A stretch of 64,000 nucleotides of DNA from PALSA-894 sp963734185 (GCA_963734185.1 CAVTGA010000002.1:1860001-1924000); one strand, 5' to 3'; positions 17,298-25,383 are shown, counted from the first letter of the stretch. The notes: a model not told the origin generated them from the sequence alone. Numbers and translations: made by a program.

Positions 17298-18148
17298 TGG
17301 CCTCGGACGCGGAGATCGTTAGGTGCGCGGCCCCATGGCCGGGAACGGCAGCGCGCATCCTAGAAGGGCTAGCGGCACTCGGACCAGGCACTCGGACCGT
17401 ACAGCAGATTTGTCACGCGTCCGCCGCCGGTATTGACGAAGGTCAGGCAACCCAAGTTCTCGGTGGGCTATCGGTCACCGGGCTTTGCCGCACGGCTCCA
17501 GCCGAGGACAGCTGGCAATGTGCATACAATCCGGCTGAGCTGTTGCGATTGGCAAATGTACTCAATGGTGCCGAACACTTCCGCCGGATGCGCTTCACGC
17601 CCGCAACTGTTGAACTTGCCGTTACAATGCCGCTTGCTCCGAGCTATCTCGAAAAGGAGTTGGCCGCGTCGCTCGGAAGGCCAGGCGGTTTTCTTTCAAC
17701 GGGGGCCGCGTTTACGCGCATCGCCCAGGCGGCGACCAAACGTCTCGTTGTGATGACTCCGTATATAGACGGAAACGGCTTTCGCTGGTTGCGAAGAATA
17801 TTTGAGTCAACGACCAGCGGGTGTCAGAGAATAGCTATTCTGCGCAACGCGCAGCGGTATGCTGTTGACCTGAGTGTGCAGCATGTTGATTGGCTCCAGA
17901 CTTTAGAAATCGACGTGCGCGACTATCACGTTTCCCATGATGCTTCGGTCAAGCGCACGCTGCCAATCGAAACCTTTCATGCAAAGATCGTTGTGGCAGA
18001 CGAGCAGGTAGCCTATGTCGGCTCGGCCAATTTGCTCAGTTCGAGTGAATCAGTTTCCCTGGAGACTGGATTCATTGTCGAAGGCCAACCCGCAGTGCAG
18101 GTGGCGCGTCTAATCGACGGTGTTCTTCGTGTTGCGAGACGGTTGTGA
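17297..18148 (+). CDS. drmC: DISARM phospholipase D-like protein DrmC
   Basis: A 283-aa protein of the PLD nuclease superfamily. One HxK(x4)D motif is visible, HAKIVVAD near residues 228-235, followed by the GSANLLSSSES element. The start is taken as GTG 17297, which overlaps the drmB stop (taGtg). Upstream in-frame starts would run far into drmB and give low-complexity basic sequence. DrmC is the third core DISARM gene; in studied systems it is dispensable against some phages. The N-terminal region (about 1-100) looks like a small winged-helix domain. Confidence 0.83.
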   Translation: MASDAEIVRCAAPWPGTAARILEGLAALGPGTRTVQQICHASAAGIDEGQATQVLGGLSVTGLCRTAPAEDSWQCAYNPAELLRLANVLNGAEHFRRMRFTPATVELAVTMPLAPSYLEKELAASLGRPGGFLSTGAAFTRIAQAATKRLVVMTPYIDGNGFRWLRRIFESTTSGCQRIAILRNAQRYAVDLSVQHVDWLQTLEIDVRDYHVSHDASVKRTLPIETFHAKIVVADEQVAYVGSANLLSSSESVSLETGFIVEGQPAVQVARLIDGVLRVARRL

Positions 18149-18291
18149 GCCAATTTGAGAGGCGCTTGCGGAGGCCATCGATGGACACAGTAAAGGATCA
18201 GTCGCAAGGCGACTTATTGTCCGACGTCACCGACATTTCCATGGTTCGGTTCCTTCTCGAGATCGAAGCAGTCCAAGTCACCGCAGGATAA
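18145..18291 (+). CDS. Possible 48-aa protein at the end of the DISARM operon
   Basis: A short open frame starting with GTG at 18145 in a GTGA overlap with the drmC stop, the same coupling style as elsewhere in the operon. An internal ATG at 18181 is preceded by GCGGAGG at a good distance and would give 36 aa. The product ends with an acidic, mildly amphipathic segment (DISMVRFLLEIEAVQVTAG). No family is recognised. It may be a real micro-protein or chance. Confidence 0.4.
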   Translation: MSQFERRLRRPSMDTVKDQSQGDLLSDVTDISMVRFLLEIEAVQVTAG

Positions 18292-18312
18292 ATAAACAGA
18301 GACTCGCAACGC

Positions 18313-18546
18313 CTAGTGATCGAGATAGCGTGGCGGCAGCCCGTTCACGAGATTGGAGGCGACGCGGTAAATCTCGTAGGTGCCGATCTTCGCGAAACGC
18401 TCATCCACCGGCTCGGCCCAGAACCGTGCCGCCGGATAGCCTTCCCGATGCCAGAAGCGTTCCAATCGCTGCGCAAGCGCCATGGCACCCTTCTGGTTTG
18501 TCGTCTCTTGCGCGACCGTAATATCCACACCGTTCTCTTGTTCCAT
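18313..18546 (-). CDS. Small conserved hypothetical protein
   Basis: A 77-aa protein starting MEQENGVDITVAQ at 18546, with a purine-rich GGGG tract upstream. The central part (ALAQRLERFWHREGYPAARFW) and the C-terminus (KIGTYEIYRVASNLVNGLPPRYL) resemble a small protein often seen in alphaproteobacterial genomes, of unknown function. It is transcribed towards the DISARM operon, separated from it by about 20-160 bases depending on whether the micro-ORF is real. Confidence 0.6.
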   Translation of the reverse strand: MEQENGVDITVAQETTNQKGAMALAQRLERFWHREGYPAARFWAEPVDERFAKIGTYEIYRVASNLVNGLPPRYLDH

Positions 18547-18606
18547 GATCTGACCCCCTGACGTTTCTTGCCTCGGATGTAAGAGGGGCCGGCGGGGGCG
18601 CTTCAA

Positions 18607-19130
18607 TGCCCCATTTTATTTTCAAGCAAGGAGCCTTGGTTACAGGTGCGTGCACCCGTGAGGAACCGAGTACACGCGAATGCAGGCGATGTCTTAGGCG
18701 TTAGGTCTGGGAAAAATTGGTCTCAACCAAGCGCGTCCGTTGCCGCCTTGGTGATTTCTGATTTTATCGCTCAGTGCCATGGCGCGCAGCAAAGCGTATC
18801 AAGCGGGTCGCAAGCCGCTGCGCTGCTGTGAATGCCGTCAGTAGCAGAAACCGGCCGGGTAGGCTCACGCGCTCACGCGTGGGTCTAAGCGCAAGCGAGG
18901 CGGGCGCCCGCGCGCGGGCGTGTGCTGTCAGGCACCCGGCCGGGCCTTTTGTGAAGCACGCAGGTCGCTCTTTTTTCACCGTTCAAGGGCGCATCCTTCC
19001 CGGCAGCGGGAAGGACCGGGCTCTATTCGCTGCGCTCACCGAGCCGCAAGCGGCGTCTCGGCCCATTCGGGTGACGATCCCATTGCGCAAGATCATAGCG
19101 CGAGCGCAAGCGCTCAACTTTTTCTTTCGC
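18607..19130. other. Gene-free region left of the IS element, with a structured repeat
   Basis: No convincing gene. Bases about 18955-19085 form a chain of short hairpins: TCCTTCCCGGCAGCGGGAAGGA, then GGCTCTAT...ACCGAGCC, then a TCGGCCCATTCGGGTGACGATCC block. A diverged copy with the same order of elements lies at about 33310-33445 upstream of the integrase. Confidence 0.5.
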
Positions 19131-19145
19131 TAGAGCGTGATGATT

Positions 19146-19742
19146 TTAGGATGGCGCGTACCCTGCGTTTTTGAAGTAGTTGGCGCATTCGTGCGGAGGG
19201 AAGAGCGTGAGGATCTGTCCGATTGCGGCGGCTATGGCATCGATGCTTCGTGCGCGGGCTTTTCGCAACAGATGCTTGAGCTTGGCGAAGACCTGTTCGA
19301 TCGGGTTCAGGTCGGGGGAGTATTTCGGCAGGAAGATCAGCTTGGCGCCGGCCGAGCGGATGAGCGTGCGCACCGCTTTTCCTTTGTGGCTGCCGAGATT
19401 GTCCATGATGACAATGTCGCCGGGACGAAGCGTGGGAAGCAGGACTTTCTCGATGTAGATTTGGAAGCTCTCCCCATCGATCGGACCATCGAGAAGCCAT
19501 GGCGCATCGATCCTGTCGTGGCGCAGCGCCGCCAGGAATGTGGTGGTTTTCCAGTGACCATGGGGGACCTTGGCCAACAGTCTGCTGCCGTGCGGCGCCC
19601 ATCCGCGTAGCGGCGCCATATTGGTCTTGGTCCAGGTCTCATCGATGAAGACCAAGCGCTCAGCTGCGACCAGACCCTGATACTTCATCCACTGTGCGCG
19701 CCGGTGCGCGACGTCGCGACGATCGCGTTCGCCAGCCACCAC
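19146..19742 (-). CDS. IS630 transposase, catalytic part (second frame)
   Basis: A 198-aa DDE catalytic domain. FIDETWTKTNMAPLRGW carries the first Asp, IVIMDNLGSHKG the second, and YSPDLNPIEQVFAKLKHLLR the Glu of the DDE triad, all typical of IS630 transposases. It has no start site of its own with a ribosome site; it is expected to be made by a -1 frameshift from the upstream frame at the A8 run (19745-19752 on this strand), giving a protein of about 315 aa. Confidence 0.88.
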   Translation of the reverse strand: MVAGERDRRDVAHRRAQWMKYQGLVAAERLVFIDETWTKTNMAPLRGWAPHGSRLLAKVPHGHWKTTTFLAALRHDRIDAPWLLDGPIDGESFQIYIEKVLLPTLRPGDIVIMDNLGSHKGKAVRTLIRSAGAKLIFLPKYSPDLNPIEQVFAKLKHLLRKARARSIDAIAAAIGQILTLFPPHECANYFKNAGYAPS

Positions 19743-20091
19743 GCTTTTTTTTGAAGCTCAGCTTCTCGGCATGGACGAACTCCCAGACCGAGCGGTAATC
19801 CACCTTCAGTCCGCGCTCCGCCAGCTCGGCCACGAGCCCGCGCAAGGTGAAATCCCCGTCTTTGATCCGCTGCAACAGCCAGGTCCGGTGCGCTCCCGAA
19901 ATTGCCTTGGGCTTGTGACCCCCCATCTTGCCCGGCGCAACGCTGCCGGTCTCGCGCACGCGCCTCACCCAGTTAATCGCCGTGCTGATGCCAACTCCAA
20001 ACTGCTTCGCGGCCCGGTTACATGACATGCCTCCGGTCCGCACCGCCGCAACCACCCGCTCGCGAAGATCCATAGAATAAGGCTTGCCCAT
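19660..20091 (-). CDS. IS630 transposase, N-terminal HTH part (first frame)
   Basis: A 143-aa frame starting MGKPYSMDLRERVV. Residues about 5-60 form the helix-turn-helix that binds the element ends (CNRAAKQFGVGISTAINWVRR), followed by a second HTH (TLRGLVAELAERGLKVDYRSVWEFV). In-frame reading past SFKKK gives an arginine-rich tail unrelated to transposases. A -1 slip on the A AAA AAG sequence there continues into the catalytic frame. Confidence 0.85.
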   Translation of the reverse strand: MGKPYSMDLRERVVAAVRTGGMSCNRAAKQFGVGISTAINWVRRVRETGSVAPGKMGGHKPKAISGAHRTWLLQRIKDGDFTLRGLVAELAERGLKVDYRSVWEFVHAEKLSFKKKRGGWRTRSSRRRAPARTVDEVSGSGRS

Positions 20092-20183
20092 CCATGCCGG
20101 CCTCCTTCCAGCCAGCAGGGTGAATCAGAAACCAGCTGATTTGGGAATCCCCAATCGATTCGGCCTAAAACCATCCCGCTCTA

Positions 20184-20367
20184 AGGGGCGCCGCCCCTCG
20201 CGCGCGCAAGGCAGCCCAGAGGCTCCGCGCCGCCTCCCCACGTATCCCCGCAAGAGCGGGGCCCCTCGTGCGGACCCTCGGCGCTCCGGCCATTGCGCTT
20301 GCTACCCCCGGTCTCGCCGACGGGCAGGGGTGCAGCAGCAGCTGCACCCAAAGTCCAAGGAAAGACC
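20184..20367. promoter_or_regulatory. Leader region upstream of ardC
   Basis: GC-rich, with several small inverted repeats, the last being GGTGCAGCAGCAGCTGCACC just before the ribosome site AAGGAAAG at about 20357. Probably the 5' leader of ardC; no gene seen. Confidence 0.35.
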
Positions 20368-21264
20368 ATGCGCAGAGCCATCTATCAGGAGATCACCGAC
20401 CAGATCGTTGCCGACCTCGAAAAGGGCGTGCGCCCGTGGCAGCGGCCGTGGAGCGCCGACAACCTCGAAGGCCGCGTCTGCCTTCCGCTCCGCCACAACG
20501 GCATCACCTATCGCGGCGTCAACGTTCTCACCCTTTGGATGGCGGCGCTGGCCAAAGGCTACCGCGCGCCGATCTGGATGACGTTCAAGCAAGCCGTCGA
20601 CCTCGGCGGCGGGGTGCGCAAGGGCGAGAAGGGCAGCCTCACGGTTTACGCCGACCGCATCACCCGCAAGGAAACCGACGCCGCCACGGGCGAGGAATCC
20701 GAAACCGCGATTCCCTTCATGAAGGGCTACACCGTGTTCAACGTCGAGCAGATCGACGGCTTGCCCGCGCATTACTATCCGGCGCCAGAGCCTGTTCCCG
20801 AAGCGTTGCCGCGCATCGAGCGCGCCGAAGCTTTCTTCACCGCGACCGGCGCAACTATCCGCCACGGCGGAAACCAAGCTTATTACGCGATCACCAGCGA
20901 TCACGTGCAGATGCCGCCTTTCGAAGCCTTCCGCGATGCGGCGAGCTACTACGCCACCCTGGCGCATGAGACGACGCACTGGACGCGGCATCCGTCGCGC
21001 CTTGATCGCAGCTTCGGCCGCAAGCGTTTCGGCGACGAAGGCTACGCCATGGAAGAGCTCGTCGCCGAGCTCGGCGCCGCCTTCCTCTGCGCCGGCCTCG
21101 CGCTTACCCCGGAAATCCGCGACGACCACGCCAGCTACCTCGATCACTGGCTCACGGTCTTGAAGGCCGACAAGCGCGCGATTTTCACCGCCGCCGCGCA
21201 TGCGCAGCGCGCCGCCGATTTCCTGAACGGCTTGCAGCCGCAAGCCCAACAACAAGCCGCGTGA
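20368..21264 (+). CDS. ardC: ArdC-like antirestriction protein (ssDNA-binding plus zinc metallopeptidase domain)
   Basis: A 298-aa protein. Residues 1 to about 130 match the ArdC N-terminal ssDNA-binding domain (YQEITDQIVADLEKGVRPWQRPW, then NGITYRGVNVLTLW, then GEKGSLTVYADR). The C-terminal half carries the metallopeptidase motif HETTH near residue 204 and the downstream Glu-containing helix EELVAELGAAFLC. ArdC proteins on mobile elements protect incoming single-stranded DNA from host restriction. The ATG at 20368 follows AAGGAAAG. It heads the mobilisation module, with small genes immediately downstream. Confidence 0.9.
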   Translation: MRRAIYQEITDQIVADLEKGVRPWQRPWSADNLEGRVCLPLRHNGITYRGVNVLTLWMAALAKGYRAPIWMTFKQAVDLGGGVRKGEKGSLTVYADRITRKETDAATGEESETAIPFMKGYTVFNVEQIDGLPAHYYPAPEPVPEALPRIERAEAFFTATGATIRHGGNQAYYAITSDHVQMPPFEAFRDAASYYATLAHETTHWTRHPSRLDRSFGRKRFGDEGYAMEELVAELGAAFLCAGLALTPEIRDDHASYLDHWLTVLKADKRAIFTAAAHAQRAADFLNGLQPQAQQQAA

Positions 21265-21272
21265 GGTGTACC

Positions 21273-21629
21273 ATGACCAAATACATTGCTTACTTCAGAA
21301 CCGATGCCGCTTACGCATCGCAGACTGTCCGCGCCAAGTCGCCCGAGCACGCGCTGAAAAAAGCGCGGCGCATAGCCGAGGAGGATGAGGCGAACCTCTG
21401 GTTCGAGTCCTACGACGACGGGCTTCCCATCAACGAAATCGCGATCTGCGGTAGCGACGACCTGGAAATTGCCGTCTGGTATGACGAGGACGTGCACCTA
21501 CGGCTCGGTGCGCGCGAACTGCTCTCTGCCGCACGGCTCGTGATCGAACGTTGGGAAGGCGCCGATCTGGCCGAAGCCGTGCGGGCGCTCGATGCTGCCA
21601 TCGCACAAGCGGAAGGCCGCGTGCCGTGA
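21273..21629 (+). CDS. Hypothetical protein of mobilisation module
   Basis: A 118-aa acidic protein beginning MTKYIAYFRTDAAYASQTVRA, with ribosome site GAGGTG just upstream, only 8 bases after ardC. The N-terminal part suggests a small alpha/beta fold with alternating hydrophobic strands (AYFRTDAAYASQTV, EIAICGSDDLEIAVWY). The function is unknown. Genes of this type commonly follow ardC in rhizobial mobile elements. Confidence 0.75.
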   Translation: MTKYIAYFRTDAAYASQTVRAKSPEHALKKARRIAEEDEANLWFESYDDGLPINEIAICGSDDLEIAVWYDEDVHLRLGARELLSAARLVIERWEGADLAEAVRALDAAIAQAEGRVP

Positions 21630-21865
21630 GCGACAAGCCGGGCATCGCACCGGCAGGCGCGGACATATTCGTCATCGGCGGCCGTGCCTACAGCTGGCGC
21701 CAACTTTGCGAGTTACGCCGCCAGCAACTGGAAGCCGCGCGCAAGGCGCGCGGCACGCAGCCGGCGCTATTCGAGCTTCGCAAGGATTGCCGTCCGTCGT
21801 CGCAGCGCACGGCATCCGGCCGCTACGCTGAGCCCGGCCTGCTCGACTGGTCTTCCCAGAACTAG
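21626..21865 (+). CDS. Small hypothetical protein coupled to preceding gene
   Basis: A 79-aa protein starting at GTG 21626 in a GTGA overlap with the upstream stop. It contains a short segment DIFVIGGRAYSWRQLCELRRQQLEAARKARG, with a hydrophobic strand followed by a basic helix. No family is recognised; reality is supported by the overlap and the codon pattern. Confidence 0.6.
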   Translation: MSDKPGIAPAGADIFVIGGRAYSWRQLCELRRQQLEAARKARGTQPALFELRKDCRPSSQRTASGRYAEPGLLDWSSQN

Positions 21866-22529
21866 CGCCCTTCGGAACTAGCATTCTAGGAAATTCATTC
21901 AGATGAAAATTGATCCTTGGCGCGCAGAAAGCGCCGTGTTCACATCCTGGCGATGCGAGCGAATGAACCTGCCGACACGCTGCCGGCAGCACAAATTACT
22001 CTCACCGATCCGAGTTATTGCGACGCCGTCGGTGCACGGCGGAACGCGGACGGCGAGTGGCTCACGGTGCTGCGCCCGGTTGGATGGCCGCCAAGGCCAC
22101 AGCCTGTTCGGCGCTGGCGTCCTTCCCGGCGTCGAGCCAAATGGCGTGGCAGGCCTCGTCAATCGTAGGCCCTGGGCGCTACGCAAACCCTCTTGCCTCG
22201 GTCGGTAGTCGAGGCCACCGCGCTCGTCGCGTTGTCTTGCCGTATCCGCAACGCGCCGCCTGCCGCTGATGGCCCTTTCTTCGTCTTTGCCATTCCGTGA
22301 CAAGGCTTTCCTTTCTTTCCAATCGCGCACGGGGGGCGGCTTCATAAATTGTGGGGATCGGACCAGAGCGCGCGCGCCGGTCAAGGCCGCTCGCTTCCGC
22401 GCCTTCGGCTTGTGCAGCTTCGCGCCGCCAGGGCGGTGAAGCCTTGAGCGGCGCGCTGGAACGCTCTGGTGCCATCGACCCCACGAAGCCGCGCATTCCG
22501 TGCGGATCGAACTAAGAAAGGAAAGCATC
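21866..22529. other. Gene-free region between small genes and DUF736 gene
   Basis: About 660 bases with no convincing coding frame: open frames on both strands are rich in Arg, Pro and Ser and lack ribosome sites. The ribosome site for the next gene (AGGAAAG) is at its end. A long leader, a small RNA or a replication/transfer site are all possible; nothing specific is seen. Confidence 0.4.
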
Positions 22530-22871
22530 ATGTCTATCATTGGAAACTTCGCCTACGACAAGAAGGCCAATACCTACACCGGCGACGTGACGACGCTGAC
22601 GTTCCAGCGAACCGACGTCCAGATCAAGCCGAACGAAAAATCCGGCGATAAGGAGCCGGACTACCGCGTCGTCGCCAAGACTCAATATGGCACGGTCGAG
22701 TTCGGCGCCGCGTGGAAACGCACGAGCGAAAAGGGCAAGGACTACCTATCCCTTGCGATCGACGATCCGGCGCTGCCGGGCTCGCTGAACGCCGCCTTGT
22801 TCGACGCCGAAGACGGCAAGACCGCCACGCTGGTCTGGAACCGTCCCAAGGCTAAGAAGAAAGCCGAGTGA
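22530..22871 (+). CDS. DUF736 family protein
   Basis: A 113-aa protein beginning MSIIGNFAYDKKANTYTGDV, with the conserved DUF736 layout: an early beta hairpin with TLTF, central KEPDYRVVAKTQYGTVEFGAAWKRTS, then DYLSLAIDDPALPGSLNAALF. AGGAAAG lies at a good distance upstream. DUF736 genes are markers of conjugative and mobilisable elements in Rhizobiales; the biochemical role is not established. Confidence 0.92.
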   Translation: MSIIGNFAYDKKANTYTGDVTTLTFQRTDVQIKPNEKSGDKEPDYRVVAKTQYGTVEFGAAWKRTSEKGKDYLSLAIDDPALPGSLNAALFDAEDGKTATLVWNRPKAKKKAE

Positions 22872-22879
22872 CGCGGCAA

Positions 22880-22907
22880 GGCGCCGGCTGCACATGCAGC
22901 CGGCGCC
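22880..22907 (+). terminator. Strong hairpin after the DUF736 gene
   Basis: Perfect 13-bp arms, GGCGCCGGCTGCA (22880-22892) and TGCAGCCGGCGCC (22895-22907), with a two-base loop. No T run follows, so it may attenuate or stabilise transcripts rather than terminate outright. Confidence 0.5.
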
Positions 22908-22933
22908 GATTGCGTTTGCACAGGAGCCGCGCC

Positions 22934-23602
22934 ATGACGCAGCACAGTGAAGAACGATCCGCCGCCAGCGTCGGTGCTTCCGAATTCCGCGCCTCATTCC
23001 GCCGCGTGCGCGTGAAGGGCGGTGCGGAACGCAAGCCGTTCGTGCTCAGCGAATTTCAAGTCTTTTACGAGCGCATCGGCGCAAACGTCCGCCGCGCAAA
23101 CGCGCGCACCTTCGCACCTGCGCATCCTGGCACGGAGCCCGCCATGCATGCCGTCCTGCCGCGTATCACCGGTCATCGCTTCATGGTCCTGGCGGCGCTC
23201 GGTTTGCTTCTCGCCTGGAAGCCGCTCGGCATCACGTTTCAATTCGAGGCGATTGCGCCGCAAGAGACCGTGGCTCTTTCGCCGCGCATGCCCTCGCCCG
23301 AGACGCCGGCGCAGCGCCTCGTCGAGGAGGCGCGCCTGCAAAAGGAACGCGAGGCGGCCGAGGCGCAGGCGCAATGGGAGGAAGTCTTGCGCAAGCGCAA
23401 GGCCGAGCAGCGCGCCGAGGAAGAGCGAAAGCAGGCGGCTCCGGCGCCACCAGCTGCGCCGATCGCGCCTGCCGCGCCTAGAGATGATACGGGTCCGGAT
23501 CGAACAGTCCCGCCAGGCGCGGAATCTCCCAGTAAGGCTTGCGGCCCGCAATCAGCGGATCATGCGTGCCGGCGAAGAACAAAACCGATTCCGAAGTACT
23601 GA
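22934..23602 (+). CDS. Hypothetical membrane protein, C-terminus possibly run-on
   Basis: A 222-aa frame with AGGAG 7 bases before ATG 22934. It has a basic N-terminal third, a single membrane segment (FMVLAALGLLLAWKPLGITF, about residues 82-101), then a Glu/Arg/Ala coiled coil (ARLQKEREAAEAQAQWEEVLRKRKAEQRAEEERK) and a Pro/Ala linker. The last 40 residues read antisense through the 3' end of the coupling-protein gene (125-base tail-to-tail overlap) and look non-native, as if the true 3' end was lost by deletion. It may be a truncated transfer protein. Confidence 0.5.
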   Translation: MTQHSEERSAASVGASEFRASFRRVRVKGGAERKPFVLSEFQVFYERIGANVRRANARTFAPAHPGTEPAMHAVLPRITGHRFMVLAALGLLLAWKPLGITFQFEAIAPQETVALSPRMPSPETPAQRLVEEARLQKEREAAEAQAQWEEVLRKRKAEQRAEEERKQAAPAPPAAPIAPAAPRDDTGPDRTVPPGAESPSKACGPQSADHACRRRTKPIPKY

Positions 23603-24803
23603 GACCCATCAGCCGTTCCACCGGCAGCAACGGCTCGCGGTTCTCGTTGAGTGACTCGCTGCGCTGGAACGGCCACCACGGCCCCGAATAAGACCGGCCG
23701 CGGCTCTCGCCGGTCTTCCTTCCGCCCCGGCGCTGCATGAACTCGGCCGTCTGCATATCGCTCGGCGTGAAGAACTGGGTCAAGCCGCAATTGCCGAACA
23801 GGCTCATCGCTTTCTTGCCGTAGACCGATTCCAGCTGCGGCAGATCCTGCAGGAACGGCCACAGCTGCACATTGAAGCCGGCGGCAAAACCAAACGCGCT
23901 GGTGATCGCGGGCAGGTTTTCGAGGCGGGCGAATTCATCCAGCAGGAACAGCACCGGATGGCCGCCCGGCTCCGAGGTCAGCTGGTCGAGCGCCGAGGTG
24001 ATGATGAGGCGCAGGAAGCGCGCATAGGCTTCCATGTAGTTGCCGGGCAGGATCAGAAAGACCGTGGTCGGCTTGCGTTTCAGCTGCATGAGGCTGAAAT
24101 CGCTTCCGGTCAGCGTGCCATGCCTGGGATCGGACAGCGCCGGGTTGTCAAGGAACGCCGTCTGCGTGATCGCGGTATTGATCGCCGCCGAAATGTCGCG
24201 GGCCTCTACGTCCTTGAAGCGGCCGATGGGCTGGCAGATGAAGGGATAGGGACTCTTCTCCATCGCGATGAGAAGAGCCGCGCCTTCCTTGTTGCGTGCC
24301 GCGATGTCGGTCACACCTTTGCGCATATGCGCAAGCGTCGCATCCTTTCCGCGCGTTGCCACCAAGTGAAGATTGAGCGTGCTGACGAGGTCGCGCGCCG
24401 TATTGTCGAAATAGGGCTCTCGCCCCTCGGTGAGGATCAGGGCTTGCGACAGCGCCGCGATGTCGGCAACGACGTTGGTGCTGTTGATGTCGAAATGCGC
24501 CAGCGGATTGTAGCGGTGCTGCGGCAGATGCCAGGGCGCGCCGGTGTGCAGGCCGAAGGGGTTGAGCACATATACATCCTGGCCCAGGGCGCGGCGCTGA
24601 CGCGCCGTCACCGCCGCGTTCTGGCCCTTGGGATCGAGCACCAGCACCGAGTGGTTCATCTGGGCCAGGGCCGGGATGATGATGGTGGCGCCCTTGCCAC
24701 TTCGATTGGGGCCGATCGTGGCGAGATGACGGTTGTCGATATAGCGCGAGAAGGTGCCGCGCCCTTCGTTGTAGCCGTAGGGGATCGCGAATTCAGTGTT
24801 CAT
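23478..24803 (-). CDS. VirD4/TraG-family type IV coupling protein, short form
   Basis: A 441-aa ATPase that in conjugation links the relaxase-DNA complex to a secretion channel. From ATG 24803 (AGGAG upstream), Walker A GPNRSGKGAT is at residues 31-40 and Walker B PVLFLLDEFARLENL at about 283-297, with the family features VLDPKGQNAA and NPFG. The N-terminal membrane helices of full VirD4/TraG proteins are missing. They may be supplied by the upstream four-helix protein, whose gene overlaps this start by 11 bases. With no Trb/VirB genes in the island, it would have to dock on a helper channel. Confidence 0.9.
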   Translation of the reverse strand: MNTEFAIPYGYNEGRGTFSRYIDNRHLATIGPNRSGKGATIIIPALAQMNHSVLVLDPKGQNAAVTARQRRALGQDVYVLNPFGLHTGAPWHLPQHRYNPLAHFDINSTNVVADIAALSQALILTEGREPYFDNTARDLVSTLNLHLVATRGKDATLAHMRKGVTDIAARNKEGAALLIAMEKSPYPFICQPIGRFKDVEARDISAAINTAITQTAFLDNPALSDPRHGTLTGSDFSLMQLKRKPTTVFLILPGNYMEAYARFLRLIITSALDQLTSEPGGHPVLFLLDEFARLENLPAITSAFGFAAGFNVQLWPFLQDLPQLESVYGKKAMSLFGNCGLTQFFTPSDMQTAEFMQRRGGRKTGESRGRSYSGPWWPFQRSESLNENREPLLPVERLMGLSTSESVLFFAGTHDPLIAGRKPYWEIPRLAGLFDPDPYHL

Positions 24804-25383
24804 CGGAGACTCCTGCCGCGTGGTAAGTTTCTTGGCTGCCAAGATGCGCGTCCCATTCGCCGCGGTTGGGCCGCTCGGCCAGGCGCCAGCCGAAAGAAAG
24901 CGCGACATAGCCGAGGGTCAGGATCAGGCCGGCGAGGAACAGGCTCGCCGTGAGAGCGACGCCGGCCGTCCACGCCTTCAACGGCACATAGACGAGCGTG
25001 GCGACGGCGAGCAGATAGGCCGCGTCGCCGAAATGGCGTTGCGCCGCCGGAAACCTCTCATAGACGCGCCGCGCGACAGCACCGGCCAGCACCAGGGGAA
25101 GCCCGATGCCCCAGGCCACGAGAATTCGCAGGACGAGCGGGAGCGGGGCGAAGTAGAGGAAGACGCCGAACCAGATCGCGAGCTGTACGAGAAGCCAACG
25201 GGCCTTGCCGCCGAGGCGGAAGATCGCCTGGCCGGCGAGGCGCCCGCCGAGCACGGCCACGATCCACAGCGCAACCGCCACCGGGAAATTGTAGTATCCA
25301 AACGGCGTGTAGCTCGACACAGCCGCCATCGTCATCGCAAACCAGAACAGCTGGGCCAGCCGGTCGGGTGATTCTTTTTTCAT
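24793..25383 (-). CDS. Multi-pass membrane protein upstream of the coupling protein
   Basis: A 196-aa protein starting MKKESPDRLAQLFWF at 25383 with GGAG upstream. It has about five hydrophobic segments (for example PFGYYNFPVAVALWIVAVLGG, LPLVLRILVAWGIGLPLVLAG and LTASLFLAGLILTLGYVALS). Its 3' end overlaps the coupling-protein start by 11 bases, so the two are an operon. I infer that it anchors or assists the coupling protein. No named family is recognised. Confidence 0.75.
   Translation of the reverse strand: MKKESPDRLAQLFWFAMTMAAVSSYTPFGYYNFPVAVALWIVAVLGGRLAGQAIFRLGGKARWLLVQLAIWFGVFLYFAPLPLVLRILVAWGIGLPLVLAGAVARRVYERFPAAQRHFGDAAYLLAVATLVYVPLKAWTAGVALTASLFLAGLILTLGYVALSFGWRLAERPNRGEWDAHLGSQETYHAAGVSDEH

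Larger units (their letters stand above)
19131..20183 (-). mobile_element. IS630-family insertion sequence, complete, about 1.05 kb
   Basis: The ends are imperfect 20-bp inverted repeats, TAGAGCGTGATGATTTTAGG at 19131 and the complement of CCTAAAACCATCCCGCTCTA at 20164-20183 (18 of 20 match). Both ends begin with TA, the duplicated target of IS630 elements. The transposase is encoded in two overlapping frames joined at an A8 run. It is inserted between the DISARM and mobilisation modules. Confidence 0.88.

Noticed and set aside
21899..22540. 213-codon minus-strand frame in the gap before the DUF736 gene
   Set aside because: Arg/Pro/Ser-rich with no hydrophobic core pattern and no ribosome site; the region is better called gene-free.
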